The notes beneath the pieces were generated by a model that did no database searches, had not been told where the DNA came from, and saw nothing but the letters and a program-made list of their open reading frames with translations. The translations under genes and the position numbers were made by a program. Shown in pieces: positions 34,627 through 42,419 of a stretch of 64,000 nt of DNA (position 1 is its first letter; every line of letters begins with the position of its first letter). The stretch spans positions 1,612,001 to 1,676,000 of the forward strand of contig NZ_CP141213.1 of assembly GCF_035610345.1 (NCBI RefSeq), in the 5' to 3' direction. The DNA is from Sinorhizobium meliloti (GTDB lineage: Bacteria > Pseudomonadota > Alphaproteobacteria > Rhizobiales > Rhizobiaceae).

Positions 34627-35562
34627 TCATGATCCGGAGCCTTTCGAGGTGAAGGTTCGACCGACGGCGCGGACACCCCGTCCGGCCGCACGTACGGTAT
34701 GGGACGTCGCCCAAGCGAGCGTGCTTTCGTGAGCGTCGCGTGCCGCACCGTAGCCGTAGGTCAACGATGCCCCGCCGGCAGCAAGCGCCGAAGCGATGTT
34801 GGGAAGCTGGTAGAAGACGTAGAGGGCGGCGAGGCAGATGGCGCAAAGCGCGATCGGCCGCATCAACACATCGCTATAGGCATCGATCGCTGAAAAGGTC
34901 GTGTCGACCGAGGTGATCAGCAGCGAGCCGACGGAGACGACGAGGACCTGCAGGATCACGAAGTTTGCAAGCTGCCCGATCCAGGCCTCGGTAAAGCGTC
35001 GCGTCGACTGGAACATGGCGAGTGCCACGAAGATCGGTCCGATCGCCAGGACGATGGCAAGCGCAAGCCTGGCATAGAGCGAGACGACGTAGCCGACAGC
35101 GGCGACAATGAAGCTTGCGCCGATCACGAGCATGCCGCTGGTGCCACTGACGATGTCGATAGGCCAGGAGGCGCGCGTCCAGATCTCTTTGGCGCACTGT
35201 TGTCCCTTGTCGAGCAGCCCGTCAAAGGTCGAAGCACTCGGCTCCGTCCCGGTATTCAGCGCCTGGGAGATTTCGCGCGGAAGGACGTCAAAGAAGATGT
35301 TGGTGACGTAGGTCTGGTATTCGCTGGCGTTCTTCACCAGCATGACGATGATGGCGAGCTTGATTGCGCGGAAAGCGAAATCGAGGACCGGCTCCTGGAC
35401 GGATCCGCGCAGCACGAGATAGCCATGGAGGACCACGTAAAGGGTGACCGCCGTCGTCAGGGGGCCAGTGACCCACTCGGCAATGTTCGACGTGCCCGAG
35501 GCAATGAAGTTCCCGAGCGGTGCCTTGAACTGCCCGTCGACAAAGGCGAAGACTTGATACAC
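34627..35562 (-). CDS. virB6: VirB6 T4SS membrane channel protein
   Basis: This 311-residue polytopic inner-membrane protein has five to six hydrophobic segments, among them VLVIGASFIVAAVGYVV, LALAIVLAIGPIFVALA and LCAICLAALYVFYQLP. The TrbL/VirB6 signature region around FQSTRRFTEAWIGQLANFV is present. It begins with GTG at 35562 after an excellent GGAGGTAAACC. VirB6 contacts the translocating DNA in known systems. It follows the EexN-like lipoprotein gene in the operon. Confidence 0.92.
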   Translation of the reverse strand: MYQVFAFVDGQFKAPLGNFIASGTSNIAEWVTGPLTTAVTLYVVLHGYLVLRGSVQEPVLDFAFRAIKLAIIVMLVKNASEYQTYVTNIFFDVLPREISQALNTGTEPSASTFDGLLDKGQQCAKEIWTRASWPIDIVSGTSGMLVIGASFIVAAVGYVVSLYARLALAIVLAIGPIFVALAMFQSTRRFTEAWIGQLANFVILQVLVVSVGSLLITSVDTTFSAIDAYSDVLMRPIALCAICLAALYVFYQLPNIASALAAGGASLTYGYGAARDAHESTLAWATSHTVRAAGRGVRAVGRTFTSKGSGS

Positions 35563-35582
35563 GGTTTACCTCCGAGCGCTCC

Positions 35583-35798
35583 TTACATTCGTTCAAGGCG
35601 CGCCCTGAAATCTGCGGCCGCAGCGTTTTGGCAATTCGGAGTGTTGCCCAACTCACCCGGATTGTGGCGGCATTTGCCGATCAGGTCGGCGAGCAGCGCT
35701 TTGTCGGCAATCAGTTCACCGACGGTGTAGACGCGCTCGGCTTCCTTCGAGCAAGCGACCAGAACGAGGAGAAAGACAGAAAGAAAGTGCTGCCTCAT
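35583..35798 (-). CDS. EexN-like entry-exclusion lipoprotein
   Basis: This 71-residue lipoprotein has a signal ending in the lipobox LLVLVAC (Cys16), followed by the EexN family pattern: YTVGELIADKALLADLIGKC, then the NPGELGNTPNC motif with its conserved Cys and Asn residues. Eex proteins stop the host cell from receiving a second copy of the same plasmid and are commonly encoded between virB5 and virB6, as here. The start overlaps the virB5 stop as ATGA. It could alternatively serve as the VirB7 lipoprotein, but the motif favours exclusion. Confidence 0.8.
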   Translation of the reverse strand: MRQHFLSVFLLVLVACSKEAERVYTVGELIADKALLADLIGKCRHNPGELGNTPNCQNAAAADFRARLERM

Positions 35799-36493
35799 TG
35801 CAGTGCGGCTCCCATGGCGTCCATGCGCTGGCGCCAGTCCTCGGCCTTGCGCTGTTCATCGACCTGCGCCTGCGCCTGCTGCACCATGCGCAAGCCTTCC
35901 ATCCGCAACACATCGGTCTGAAGAAAGGCCTGCTCGGCCTGCAGCCGAGCCTGCAGGTCGGCGATATCCTTGGCGTCACTTGCGGTCGATATTTTCTCGC
36001 GCAACTCATCGATACCATTGATGCGCTTGGTCGCCGCGTCGTAGATCTGCTGCCCGAGGCTCATCTGCCCGGCATTCTTGTTCTGGATGCGCGAAAGCTC
36101 CTGCGCGTAGAAGTCGTCGGCGTTAGCCCGATAAGTCGTATTGCGCTCGAAGAATTTTGAGGCCGAGTCACCGAATACGCCCGTACTGTTGCCCTTGAAC
36201 AGGCCCTCGATGGTGCTGAAGTCCGCCGGCAGCGCTTTGCGAATGGCCGGATCGTTCAAGACGCTGGCAACATCTGCCATGCCGGTTAGCTTGTTGAGCG
36301 AACCGTAGAGCTGTTGTGCCTGCTCGATCTGCTGGTTGAGCGATTCGAGTTGCGACTTGAGCTCAGCGATCGTCTCGATGTGCTTGGCGACCGCCGTCTG
36401 GTCGATCACCGGAATCCCCTGCCCTGCAGCACCGCTGGCGGAGAAGACGAGCGCAGAGGCAATCACCGCACGATTAAGTCGAAAGGGAACCAT
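35795..36493 (-). CDS. virB5: VirB5 minor pilus/adhesin protein
   Basis: This secreted protein of about 232 residues has a signal peptide (AVIASALVFSASGAAGQG). A long helical region follows (IETIAELKSQLESLNQQIEQ, QAQQLYGSLNKLTG), and the C-terminus is again helical (DIADLQARLQAEQAFL, QQAQAQVDEQRKAE). This pattern and its position after virB4 identify VirB5, which sits at the pilus tip. The ATG at 36493 shares a base with the virB4 stop (TGATG); the frame that is open to 36532 is an extension without a ribosome site. Confidence 0.9.
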   Translation of the reverse strand: MVPFRLNRAVIASALVFSASGAAGQGIPVIDQTAVAKHIETIAELKSQLESLNQQIEQAQQLYGSLNKLTGMADVASVLNDPAIRKALPADFSTIEGLFKGNSTGVFGDSASKFFERNTTYRANADDFYAQELSRIQNKNAGQMSLGQQIYDAATKRINGIDELREKISTASDAKDIADLQARLQAEQAFLQTDVLRMEGLRMVQQAQAQVDEQRKAEDWRQRMDAMGAALQ

Positions 36494-38874
36494 CAGCTCG
36501 CACTCCTTCTCTGCTGGAAAACCGGAAGCCAATCCTTGGCGTCTTTGCCGACCTCTGCACGGACTGCATCGGCAAGTTCCACGTTGGCGGTTCGTCCGGA
36601 GAGGATGGCGAGCTCGTCGTCAAAGCCCTTGAGATCTAGCTCGGCGACGACACTGTTGTGCCCCTGCTTCAACACGAACCTTCGGCTCTCGACCGAAAGC
36701 TCGCGCGCGACCAGCTCGAATTCGCGCTCCGTCAGCTTGAAGCCATCGACATAATCGGCATGGTTGCCGCGGGAGTTCGGCAGGAAGATCTGGGTCGGGC
36801 ATTGCTCGATGATGGTGTGAGCAATCGGTGAAACGATCGCATCCCGTGGACTCTGAGTGGCAAAAAGCATGAGTCCGTTCTGCTTGCGGATCGTTTTCAG
36901 CTTGTTCTGAGCGAGGTCCCGGAAGCCTTCGTCCTGGAGTGCCTTCCAGAATTCATCGATAACGATGATGATCCTGCGGCCGTCGATCAGTTGCTCGACC
37001 CGATGGAAGAGGTAGCCCATCAGCGGGGTCCGGATTTCCTCGTTGTCGAGAAAGTCGGTCATGTCGTAGCCGACGAACTTGCCACCGATGCCGAATTCGC
37101 CGAAACCGATATCCTCCATGACGTTGTCGAAGACCCAGCCGAGCGGCCCTCCCCTCTCCCACCGCCGCAGCCTTGCCGCAATACCTTCCGGGTTCGTGTT
37201 GTCGAGAAAGGTCCTGAGCGCGCCGATCGTCCGGCGCTCGACCGGCAGGTCGGCGAGCCCGTCGATGGCGGACGCAATGTCGCGGAGTTCAGTCACGGTC
37301 AGTTCCCGCGTTGCCGAACCGACAAGCTTGCCGACCCAGCGCGTCAGGAACACCTTGTTCTCTGGCGTCAGTTCGAGTGCCTTCAGAGGGGCGCAGCCGG
37401 TCGGGATGCCATTCTTGAGGGGCAGATAGGTGCCGCCGGCGGCGCGCACGTAGAGATCTCCTCCCCTGTCTTTGTCGAAGAACACCACATGCGGATCATG
37501 CTTCTCGAGTTGCGATAGCATGAAGTTGAGGAGCACGGTCTTGCCGGCGCCGGATGGTCCGCAGACGAGGGTGTTGCCGAGATCGCCGTAATGGAAATTG
37601 AAGTAGTACGGTGACCCGGACGCCGTCTTGAGCAGGGCGACAGCAGGCCCCCACTCATTGCCGTCCTTCTGGCCTAGCGGGTAGGAGTGGAAGGGCGACA
37701 GAGCGGCGAAGTTCCGCGACGTGATCGCGCCGGACCGGGCCCGATAGCGGAAATTCCCAGGTAGTTGCGCCCACCAGGCCGCCTCGAGACCGAGGTCCTC
37801 GCGCGCGACGACCGCGCCACCACTCGTCATGCTGGCGCGCGCCTTAGCGAGATTATCGGTCAGTTCCTTAACCGAGGGAGCAAAGACGGAAAGCGTCAGG
37901 TGGTGCTCGCCGAGCACGAACCGGTTGGACTCCAGATCGTCTATCGCCCCATCGAGCTCCTCTATCTGCGAAGCCGCCTTGTCGCCGCTGCTGACCATCT
38001 GGTTCTGCTTGCGGCCCATGATCACGCGGGCGTCCGGCTTCGAGACAAAGGAGAAGGATTGCGCCAGTATGAGTTCGAACGGGCTGGTAAGCACGCTATC
38101 GAGCATGCCCGTCCTGGTGCGGGCCGGATATTCCTTGAAACTCAGCATGCCGGCATAGCGGCTTTCAGCCTCATGCCGGATTTCGATCGTTTCGCGGCCG
38201 ACAATCACACGATCCGAGTAGATCGCCGACGCAATGCGCCCCTCTGTCAGCGGGATCGGCTCGCGCCGGCCGCCGACGAGCTGATGAAGCACTTCGCTCG
38301 GCTCCGAAAACAGCAGGCCATCGCGCTCGTAGACGGAGAGCATCCGGGGTTCGAAGCGCTTCAACGCGGCGGTGGCATCGACGACCTTGTCGCGCAGCTG
38401 CTTGAGAGCGTCTTCGTCCAGCTCGACACCCGCGCAATGGGCCCGACGCAGGCGCGCCAAGAGCTTCGTCGCCTTGTCGGCGGGATCGCGAGCCGGAGAC
38501 CAGAGGATGGTCAGATAAAGGTCGTTGCGGAACAGATCCTCGCGCACCATGCGCGCGCGATATTTGTCGTTGAGCGCGGCCGAAAAAGCAGTCGTGAAGG
38601 TTCCCCCGGGATAGTCGCTGTCCCGGCGCCGAATGAGATGGGTCCACAAGGCAAGCCGCTCGTCGGCGATGTTCCGGTAGAGCGTGTTGAGGTCGCGATG
38701 AAGCGCGTTCAAATCGAGAACGTCCGCCGTCTCGAACGAGACGCCTTCGAGCGCGATCATGACCATCAGGGTCCGGGAATCGAGTGCAATCGTCGCCTCG
38801 TCAACATGGCGGACATAGGGGATAAAGGTCTCAGGAGCGAGTTCGCGAGTCCTGAGCGTTGCATTGCTAGACAA
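36493..38874 (-). CDS. virB4: VirB4 type IV secretion ATPase
   Basis: This 793-residue ATPase is essential for substrate transfer and pilus biogenesis. The N-terminal CagE/TrbE domain covers roughly residues 1-400 (IPYVRHVDEATIALDSRTL, KEYPARTRTGMLDSVL). Walker A VCGPSGAGKTVLLNFML is near residue 440, Walker B RIIIVIDEFWKAL near 638, and the late FATQSPRDAIVSPIAHTI is also typical. It starts with TTG at 38874, overlapping the virB3 stop; AAGGGACC lies before it. Length and motifs are complete, with no frameshift. Confidence 0.95.
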   Translation of the reverse strand: MSSNATLRTRELAPETFIPYVRHVDEATIALDSRTLMVMIALEGVSFETADVLDLNALHRDLNTLYRNIADERLALWTHLIRRRDSDYPGGTFTTAFSAALNDKYRARMVREDLFRNDLYLTILWSPARDPADKATKLLARLRRAHCAGVELDEDALKQLRDKVVDATAALKRFEPRMLSVYERDGLLFSEPSEVLHQLVGGRREPIPLTEGRIASAIYSDRVIVGRETIEIRHEAESRYAGMLSFKEYPARTRTGMLDSVLTSPFELILAQSFSFVSKPDARVIMGRKQNQMVSSGDKAASQIEELDGAIDDLESNRFVLGEHHLTLSVFAPSVKELTDNLAKARASMTSGGAVVAREDLGLEAAWWAQLPGNFRYRARSGAITSRNFAALSPFHSYPLGQKDGNEWGPAVALLKTASGSPYYFNFHYGDLGNTLVCGPSGAGKTVLLNFMLSQLEKHDPHVVFFDKDRGGDLYVRAAGGTYLPLKNGIPTGCAPLKALELTPENKVFLTRWVGKLVGSATRELTVTELRDIASAIDGLADLPVERRTIGALRTFLDNTNPEGIAARLRRWERGGPLGWVFDNVMEDIGFGEFGIGGKFVGYDMTDFLDNEEIRTPLMGYLFHRVEQLIDGRRIIIVIDEFWKALQDEGFRDLAQNKLKTIRKQNGLMLFATQSPRDAIVSPIAHTIIEQCPTQIFLPNSRGNHADYVDGFKLTEREFELVARELSVESRRFVLKQGHNSVVAELDLKGFDDELAILSGRTANVELADAVRAEVGKDAKDWLPVFQQRRSAS

Positions 38875-39208
38875 ATCCGAGGTCCCTTTCGTCGTATTTG
38901 CGGGCGAGCTTCAGGGGGCTAAGCGTCGCGCCGGCCCAATAGGCGCTGTTGCGGTACCGGCCGCGTGTCTCCACCCAGGCCAATAAAATGCGAAACATGT
39001 TGTGGTCGTGTTTGACGAGTGCGCGGAACACCAGGTGGAAGACGACGCCGACAGCCAAGTAGGCGATCGAGCCGGCGACGATGTAAAGAACAGTCGTCAG
39101 CATGATGTTCATGCCCATGGCTTCCATCGTCACGCCGGCAATCATCGCCGGCCGGGTGCAGGCAATGAACAGCGTGTCCTCCTCGAGCGTCGGGCGCGGG
39201 GTCGCCAT
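38867..39208 (-). CDS. virB3: VirB3 T4SS membrane protein
   Basis: This 113-residue inner-membrane protein shows the VirB3 pattern TLFIACTRPAMIAGVTMEAM, followed by two hydrophobic segments (MLTTVLYIVAGSIAYLAVGVVFHLV) and the end ARKYDERDLGFV. VirB3 works closely with VirB4 and is sometimes fused to it. It lies 4 bases after virB2 and its end overlaps the virB4 start. All features are normal for the family. Confidence 0.92.
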   Translation of the reverse strand: MATPRPTLEEDTLFIACTRPAMIAGVTMEAMGMNIMLTTVLYIVAGSIAYLAVGVVFHLVFRALVKHDHNMFRILLAWVETRGRYRNSAYWAGATLSPLKLARKYDERDLGFV

Positions 39209-39212
39209 GGCG

Positions 39213-39512
39213 TCAGCTTCCTACGATGGTGTTCACGAGTTCCGTAGCGCCGAAGATCCCGCCGATGCCAATGATCCAGAACCCTGCCCGTCTCAAATCC
39301 ATGTAGCCGAACATCCAGGCAATGCAGATCACGATCACCGCGATCACAGCCAGCAGCTTGGCAATGTTGCCGGTCAGCATGTCGACGATGTTCTGGAGTA
39401 CGGTCTCGATGCCGGCGGCTTGAGCGAAGGCCGGTTCGACCAGGGTGGCCACTGTGGCGACGGCCATCAGGGTCGAGGCGGCGATCGGGCGGATACGGGC
39501 ACTGAGGGTCAT
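39213..39512 (-). CDS. virB2: VirB2 major pilin
   Basis: This 99-residue pilin precursor has a signal peptide (TLMAVATVATLVEPAFA, probable cleavage after AFA) and a short loop. Two hydrophobic helices follow (LLAVIAVIVICIAWMFGYM and FWIIGIGGIFGATELV) with the positive linker MDLRRAG. This arrangement is standard for VirB2/TraM pilins, which form the T-pilus shaft. The start overlaps the virB1 stop as ATGA. Confidence 0.92.
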   Translation of the reverse strand: MTLSARIRPIAASTLMAVATVATLVEPAFAQAAGIETVLQNIVDMLTGNIAKLLAVIAVIVICIAWMFGYMDLRRAGFWIIGIGGIFGATELVNTIVGS

Positions 39513-40177
39513 TCACTCTGCTCCATTTGACTGTTCTGAAACACAAGGACGGAAGATCTCCGTCGAGACCTGAAAACATCCCAGGACGGCGCTGATGTCT
39601 CATCGACGGGCCGGACGTCGTCCGCCTCCGCCACCGCCACATCGCCGGCGCTAGCTTCGGTGACCTCCCTCCGCTGTCCGTCATCTCCGATCACGAGAGT
39701 CGCAACGGTTTTGCCGAGCCGCTTCACTTCTTCGCGGACCTGCTCGTCGTACTGGACCATGGCGCCAACGGACGGATCGTCGCGGCCGTAGTAGGATTGC
39801 AGCATCACCTGTTCGGCCTGGTACGGATCCGCGCCGGCCTTCCCTGCGAGCCGGTAATATCCGTCGAGCAGCGTCGCGGTGGCCTGAAGGTTGAGGCACG
39901 GGTCGGAGGCGTCGGAGATCGAGAGCTTCAGCTTCTCAAGTTCCTCCCTGCCGATGCCGCCGAGACCGAGATGAATGTGCTGACGCTCGGCCGCCAGCGA
40001 CGTGGCGATGTTGATCGCTTCCGTCTTGTTCGTTGGCCGCCGCGAGAGCGGGGCGCCGCTGTCGATCCGGATGGCGAATGGCTCGAAGCGGCTTTCAAGG
40101 CTGACGACACCGGCAATTGTCTCGGCCGCAATTACAGGCGCGCAAGTTTGCGCCAGATCGAGGAACTCAACAGGCAT
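39509..40177 (-). CDS. virB1: VirB1-like lytic transglycosylase
   Basis: This 222-residue protein has a lysozyme-like transglycosylase domain (TIAGVVSLESRFEPFAIRI with the catalytic Glu, AINIATSLAAERQHIHLGLGGI, DPCLNLQATATLL). VirB1 locally opens peptidoglycan for channel assembly. No signal peptide is visible at the assigned ATG, where the domain begins almost at once; export may be atypical. The tail after residue 160 is acidic and low in complexity. It begins 3 bases after the preceding gene and is the first canonical virB gene. Confidence 0.9.
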   Translation of the reverse strand: MPVEFLDLAQTCAPVIAAETIAGVVSLESRFEPFAIRIDSGAPLSRRPTNKTEAINIATSLAAERQHIHLGLGGIGREELEKLKLSISDASDPCLNLQATATLLDGYYRLAGKAGADPYQAEQVMLQSYYGRDDPSVGAMVQYDEQVREEVKRLGKTVATLVIGDDGQRREVTEASAGDVAVAEADDVRPVDETSAPSWDVFRSRRRSSVLVFQNSQMEQSE

Positions 40178-40180
40178 GAC

Positions 40181-40699
40181 TCAGTACCACACCCTTTGTT
40201 TGCCGACGCCGTTGATGGTCAGGTCGATATAATGAGGCTGCGGGCGGACGTGCGGCCGCGTCGTCACATAGCGTCGGCACTCGGTGGGGCCCTCCCTCCG
40301 CCGCCACGTTGCCGACGTGATCCGATCATTATTGGAATAGCATTCATCAGTTGGGACAGTCTGTGGCCTGTTCGAGACGCAGCTCGCCTCGAGCCCGCGA
40401 TCACCATACCGGGTCGTCAGGCGGTAGCCATCGTTGCAGTAATACGGCTCGTATCTGGGGCGCGAGGCCTGGAACCCAACGCCGCTGCAGGTCGGAAAGG
40501 AGTGTCCCTTTGCAAGCTCGTGCCAGAGCTTCTCGATCGGAGGCCGGCACTCTGCATACTGCGTCGGTCCGCCGGGATTGGAAAGGCACAGGATAACCTG
40601 GCATCCCCACTCATCCGCTCGCGCTTTACCGTCGAAAACAAGATAGAATGAGGCTAAGCTGGCTGCAGCAATGACTGCCTGCATGAGAGACTTGTCCAT
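40181..40699 (-). CDS. Cys-rich secreted protein at the head of the virB operon
   Basis: This 172-residue protein has a signal peptide (AVIAAASLASFYLVFDGKARA) and a mature part with about eight Cys residues (EWGCQVILCLSNPGGPTQYA, PTCSGVGFQAS, YYCNDGY, DECYSNNDR, GPTECRRYV). It is exported and probably disulphide-bonded. The ATG at 40699 follows GAAGGGTAG; GTG at 40705 is possible. It is the first gene of the virB transcription unit, 3 bases before virB1. Similar proteins precede virB1 in other rhizobial T4SS operons, but their function is unknown to me. A role in the envelope channel or mating contact is inferred. Confidence 0.75.
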   Translation of the reverse strand: MDKSLMQAVIAAASLASFYLVFDGKARADEWGCQVILCLSNPGGPTQYAECRPPIEKLWHELAKGHSFPTCSGVGFQASRPRYEPYYCNDGYRLTTRYGDRGLEASCVSNRPQTVPTDECYSNNDRITSATWRRREGPTECRRYVTTRPHVRPQPHYIDLTINGVGKQRVWY

Positions 40700-40768
40700 G
40701 ACCACTACCCTTCACCGACGCAAGCATATGCGGAACCTAGAAGGCTCTGCGGCTTCCTGACTCGTTTT

Positions 40769-40792
40769 ACAATCATATATCTGATAGTATAA
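40769..40792. promoter_or_regulatory. Candidate RctA operator in the virB-rctA intergenic region
   Basis: This 24-base segment (ACAATCATAT, four bases, then GATAGTATAA) lies just before the rctA-like ATG and upstream of the divergent virB operon. It shares 17 of 24 positions with 24884-24907 upstream of traC. A related TATCTGATACTATG lies at 41172-41185 after the regulator gene. Confidence 0.6.
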
Positions 40793-40795
40793 AAG

Positions 40796-41164
40796 ATGAC
40801 AAGAGCACTCAACGCACATTGGCAGAGTCAGTTATTTGCGGCCTACGCCCTGCAAGAAGTCCTCGACAAACCGATCGACGGGGAAACGCCCCAATCGCGC
40901 CTGAAGCAGCTTGGAATGATGACGGTCCTCTACATGATGCACCAGAGCCACGAAAAGCTAACCCTTTCAAATATCGTAAAAATCACCGGGCTGACGCGCA
41001 ATGCCGTGGCGGAATCGATTGATCCACTCGTTGAGCGCGGCATACTTACAGAGACGATCGTGAAGAACTCAATGGGGCGCGGAACTGCGAGGCAGTTCGA
41101 GTTCTGTCCCGAGGTATTTGAGAGACTGAAGCTGGGCGTCGATCAGAGAAAGCCGCAGACGTAA
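40796..41164 (+). CDS. rctA: RctA-like winged-helix repressor of conjugation
   Basis: This 122-residue single-domain protein has a MarR-like winged helix: the first helix SRLKQLGMMTVLYMMHQ, the helix-turn-helix LSNIVKITGLTRNAVAESIDPLVERG and a wing ILTETIVKNSMGRGTARQFEF. A small winged-helix repressor divergent from virB is the arrangement described for RctA, which represses tra and virB genes on rhizobial symbiotic plasmids. The gene name is inferred from context and fold. Its own start is 3 bases after a dyad shared with the traCDG promoter, so it may also repress itself. Other MarR-like identities cannot be excluded. Confidence 0.68.
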   Translation: MTRALNAHWQSQLFAAYALQEVLDKPIDGETPQSRLKQLGMMTVLYMMHQSHEKLTLSNIVKITGLTRNAVAESIDPLVERGILTETIVKNSMGRGTARQFEFCPEVFERLKLGVDQRKPQT

Positions 41165-42419
41165 TGGCTGTTATCTGATACTATGAGTAGGCGCGAGCTC
41201 ACGGGCGCTTTCGGTGCACCATCCATCAGGTCCGCCCTGCCGCTTGCCGTTGGGCGCCACCACGCGGCCACACCAGCGCAAGAGCAGGAAGGCAGTCAGC
41301 GGCAACTTGCCGGAGAAGTTACTGGCCGCCTGCTCCGGCGAACGATCAGGCGCGATCGGGCGCGGCTTTGACGCCATTACCTCCGGCGGCGTCGCCGCCC
41401 GGAACTGGCCGCTCTACGGGCTTGAGGATCTGTCGGTGAGGACTCAATGCGCGCCGATCCCGCGCTGGAGCCTCTCCCTCCCCCTCGATCAGCCTCGATC
41501 GCACCACGATGATCACGAGCGACGATGACGAACACGTGCCGGCCTGTGACTGCCTCAAACGATGCGTCAAAGCCTAACGGAACGGCCTGTGTTCCGGCGC
41601 ACTGACTAGGGCAACATCGACCGGCGCGGCTCACGCCGCAGTCGGCCAATCTGATCTTGAATCGCCGGTCCAATGCCCGGCAAGACGACGCCAATACAAA
41701 CGAGCGCGAAGTGGGTCCAAGTGACCAGTATCGCTGACCGCAGCTCGTCCAACTTTACAGCTTTTGGGGCAAGCGAAATGCGCTTCATCACCGAGGTTCG
41801 AGCTGCGGGGGTTCTCCGAAAAGGTGACTGTGGTCATCAGGTGGTCGCTAGCGGCATCCTCCCGTTCTCCGATCGCGGAACGCTGGCTACGCGCAATTGC
41901 GTACTGCGTTCAACTTGTCACCGTCACAATCAACGCACAGATTAGAAGACCTCCCTGGTGGCCTCGTGCCGTTGACCACGGATGTACTGGCAGCGGCATG
42001 AGGTCGCGGCTGCTAAGATCTAGGCGGGCTTTCTCGTCCACCCCCTATCATCAACGGGTCGAACAGCGTTGGCGCTTCCTTGCATCTGGCGCACCAGAAG
42101 CGGCCTGGCATCGCCGACTTTTCGTGCTTGGATTCGGCCTGGAACGGATTGGTGTGGGTTTGGGAAGCCAGCAGTGGTCTCCCGGCTACGGATGGCACAA
42201 TCTCGGGCCAGCACACCGGTTGCAAGAACCATCTTGGCTGGCACATCCGCATCAACTGGGCATATGCGCGCAGGTTTATACGACATAAATACCCCTTGTG
42301 ATGGGGACACCATCTTCGCGGGGAGGCGACAAATGCCTTGTCGCTCGATAGGAAAAGCAACAGAGCATCCACCCGTTGAACGCCCGTAGCGAACCTACGT
42401 CGTTGGCGCTTCGGTTTCA
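41165..42419. other. 1.2-kb region without an intact gene
   Basis: Frames on both strands are short and overlapping, and none carries a recognisable domain or a good ribosome site. Patches around 42020-42310 on the minus strand look protein-like (RINLRAYAQLMRMCQPRWF, then ARCKEAPTLF) but change frame, which suggests decayed DNA. This is a probable junction between the conjugation module and the polysaccharide locus. Confidence 0.45.

Noticed and set aside
37765..38922. A 385-codon plus-strand frame opposite virB4
   Set aside because: virB4 is complete on the other strand with all motifs; the antisense frame has no homology.
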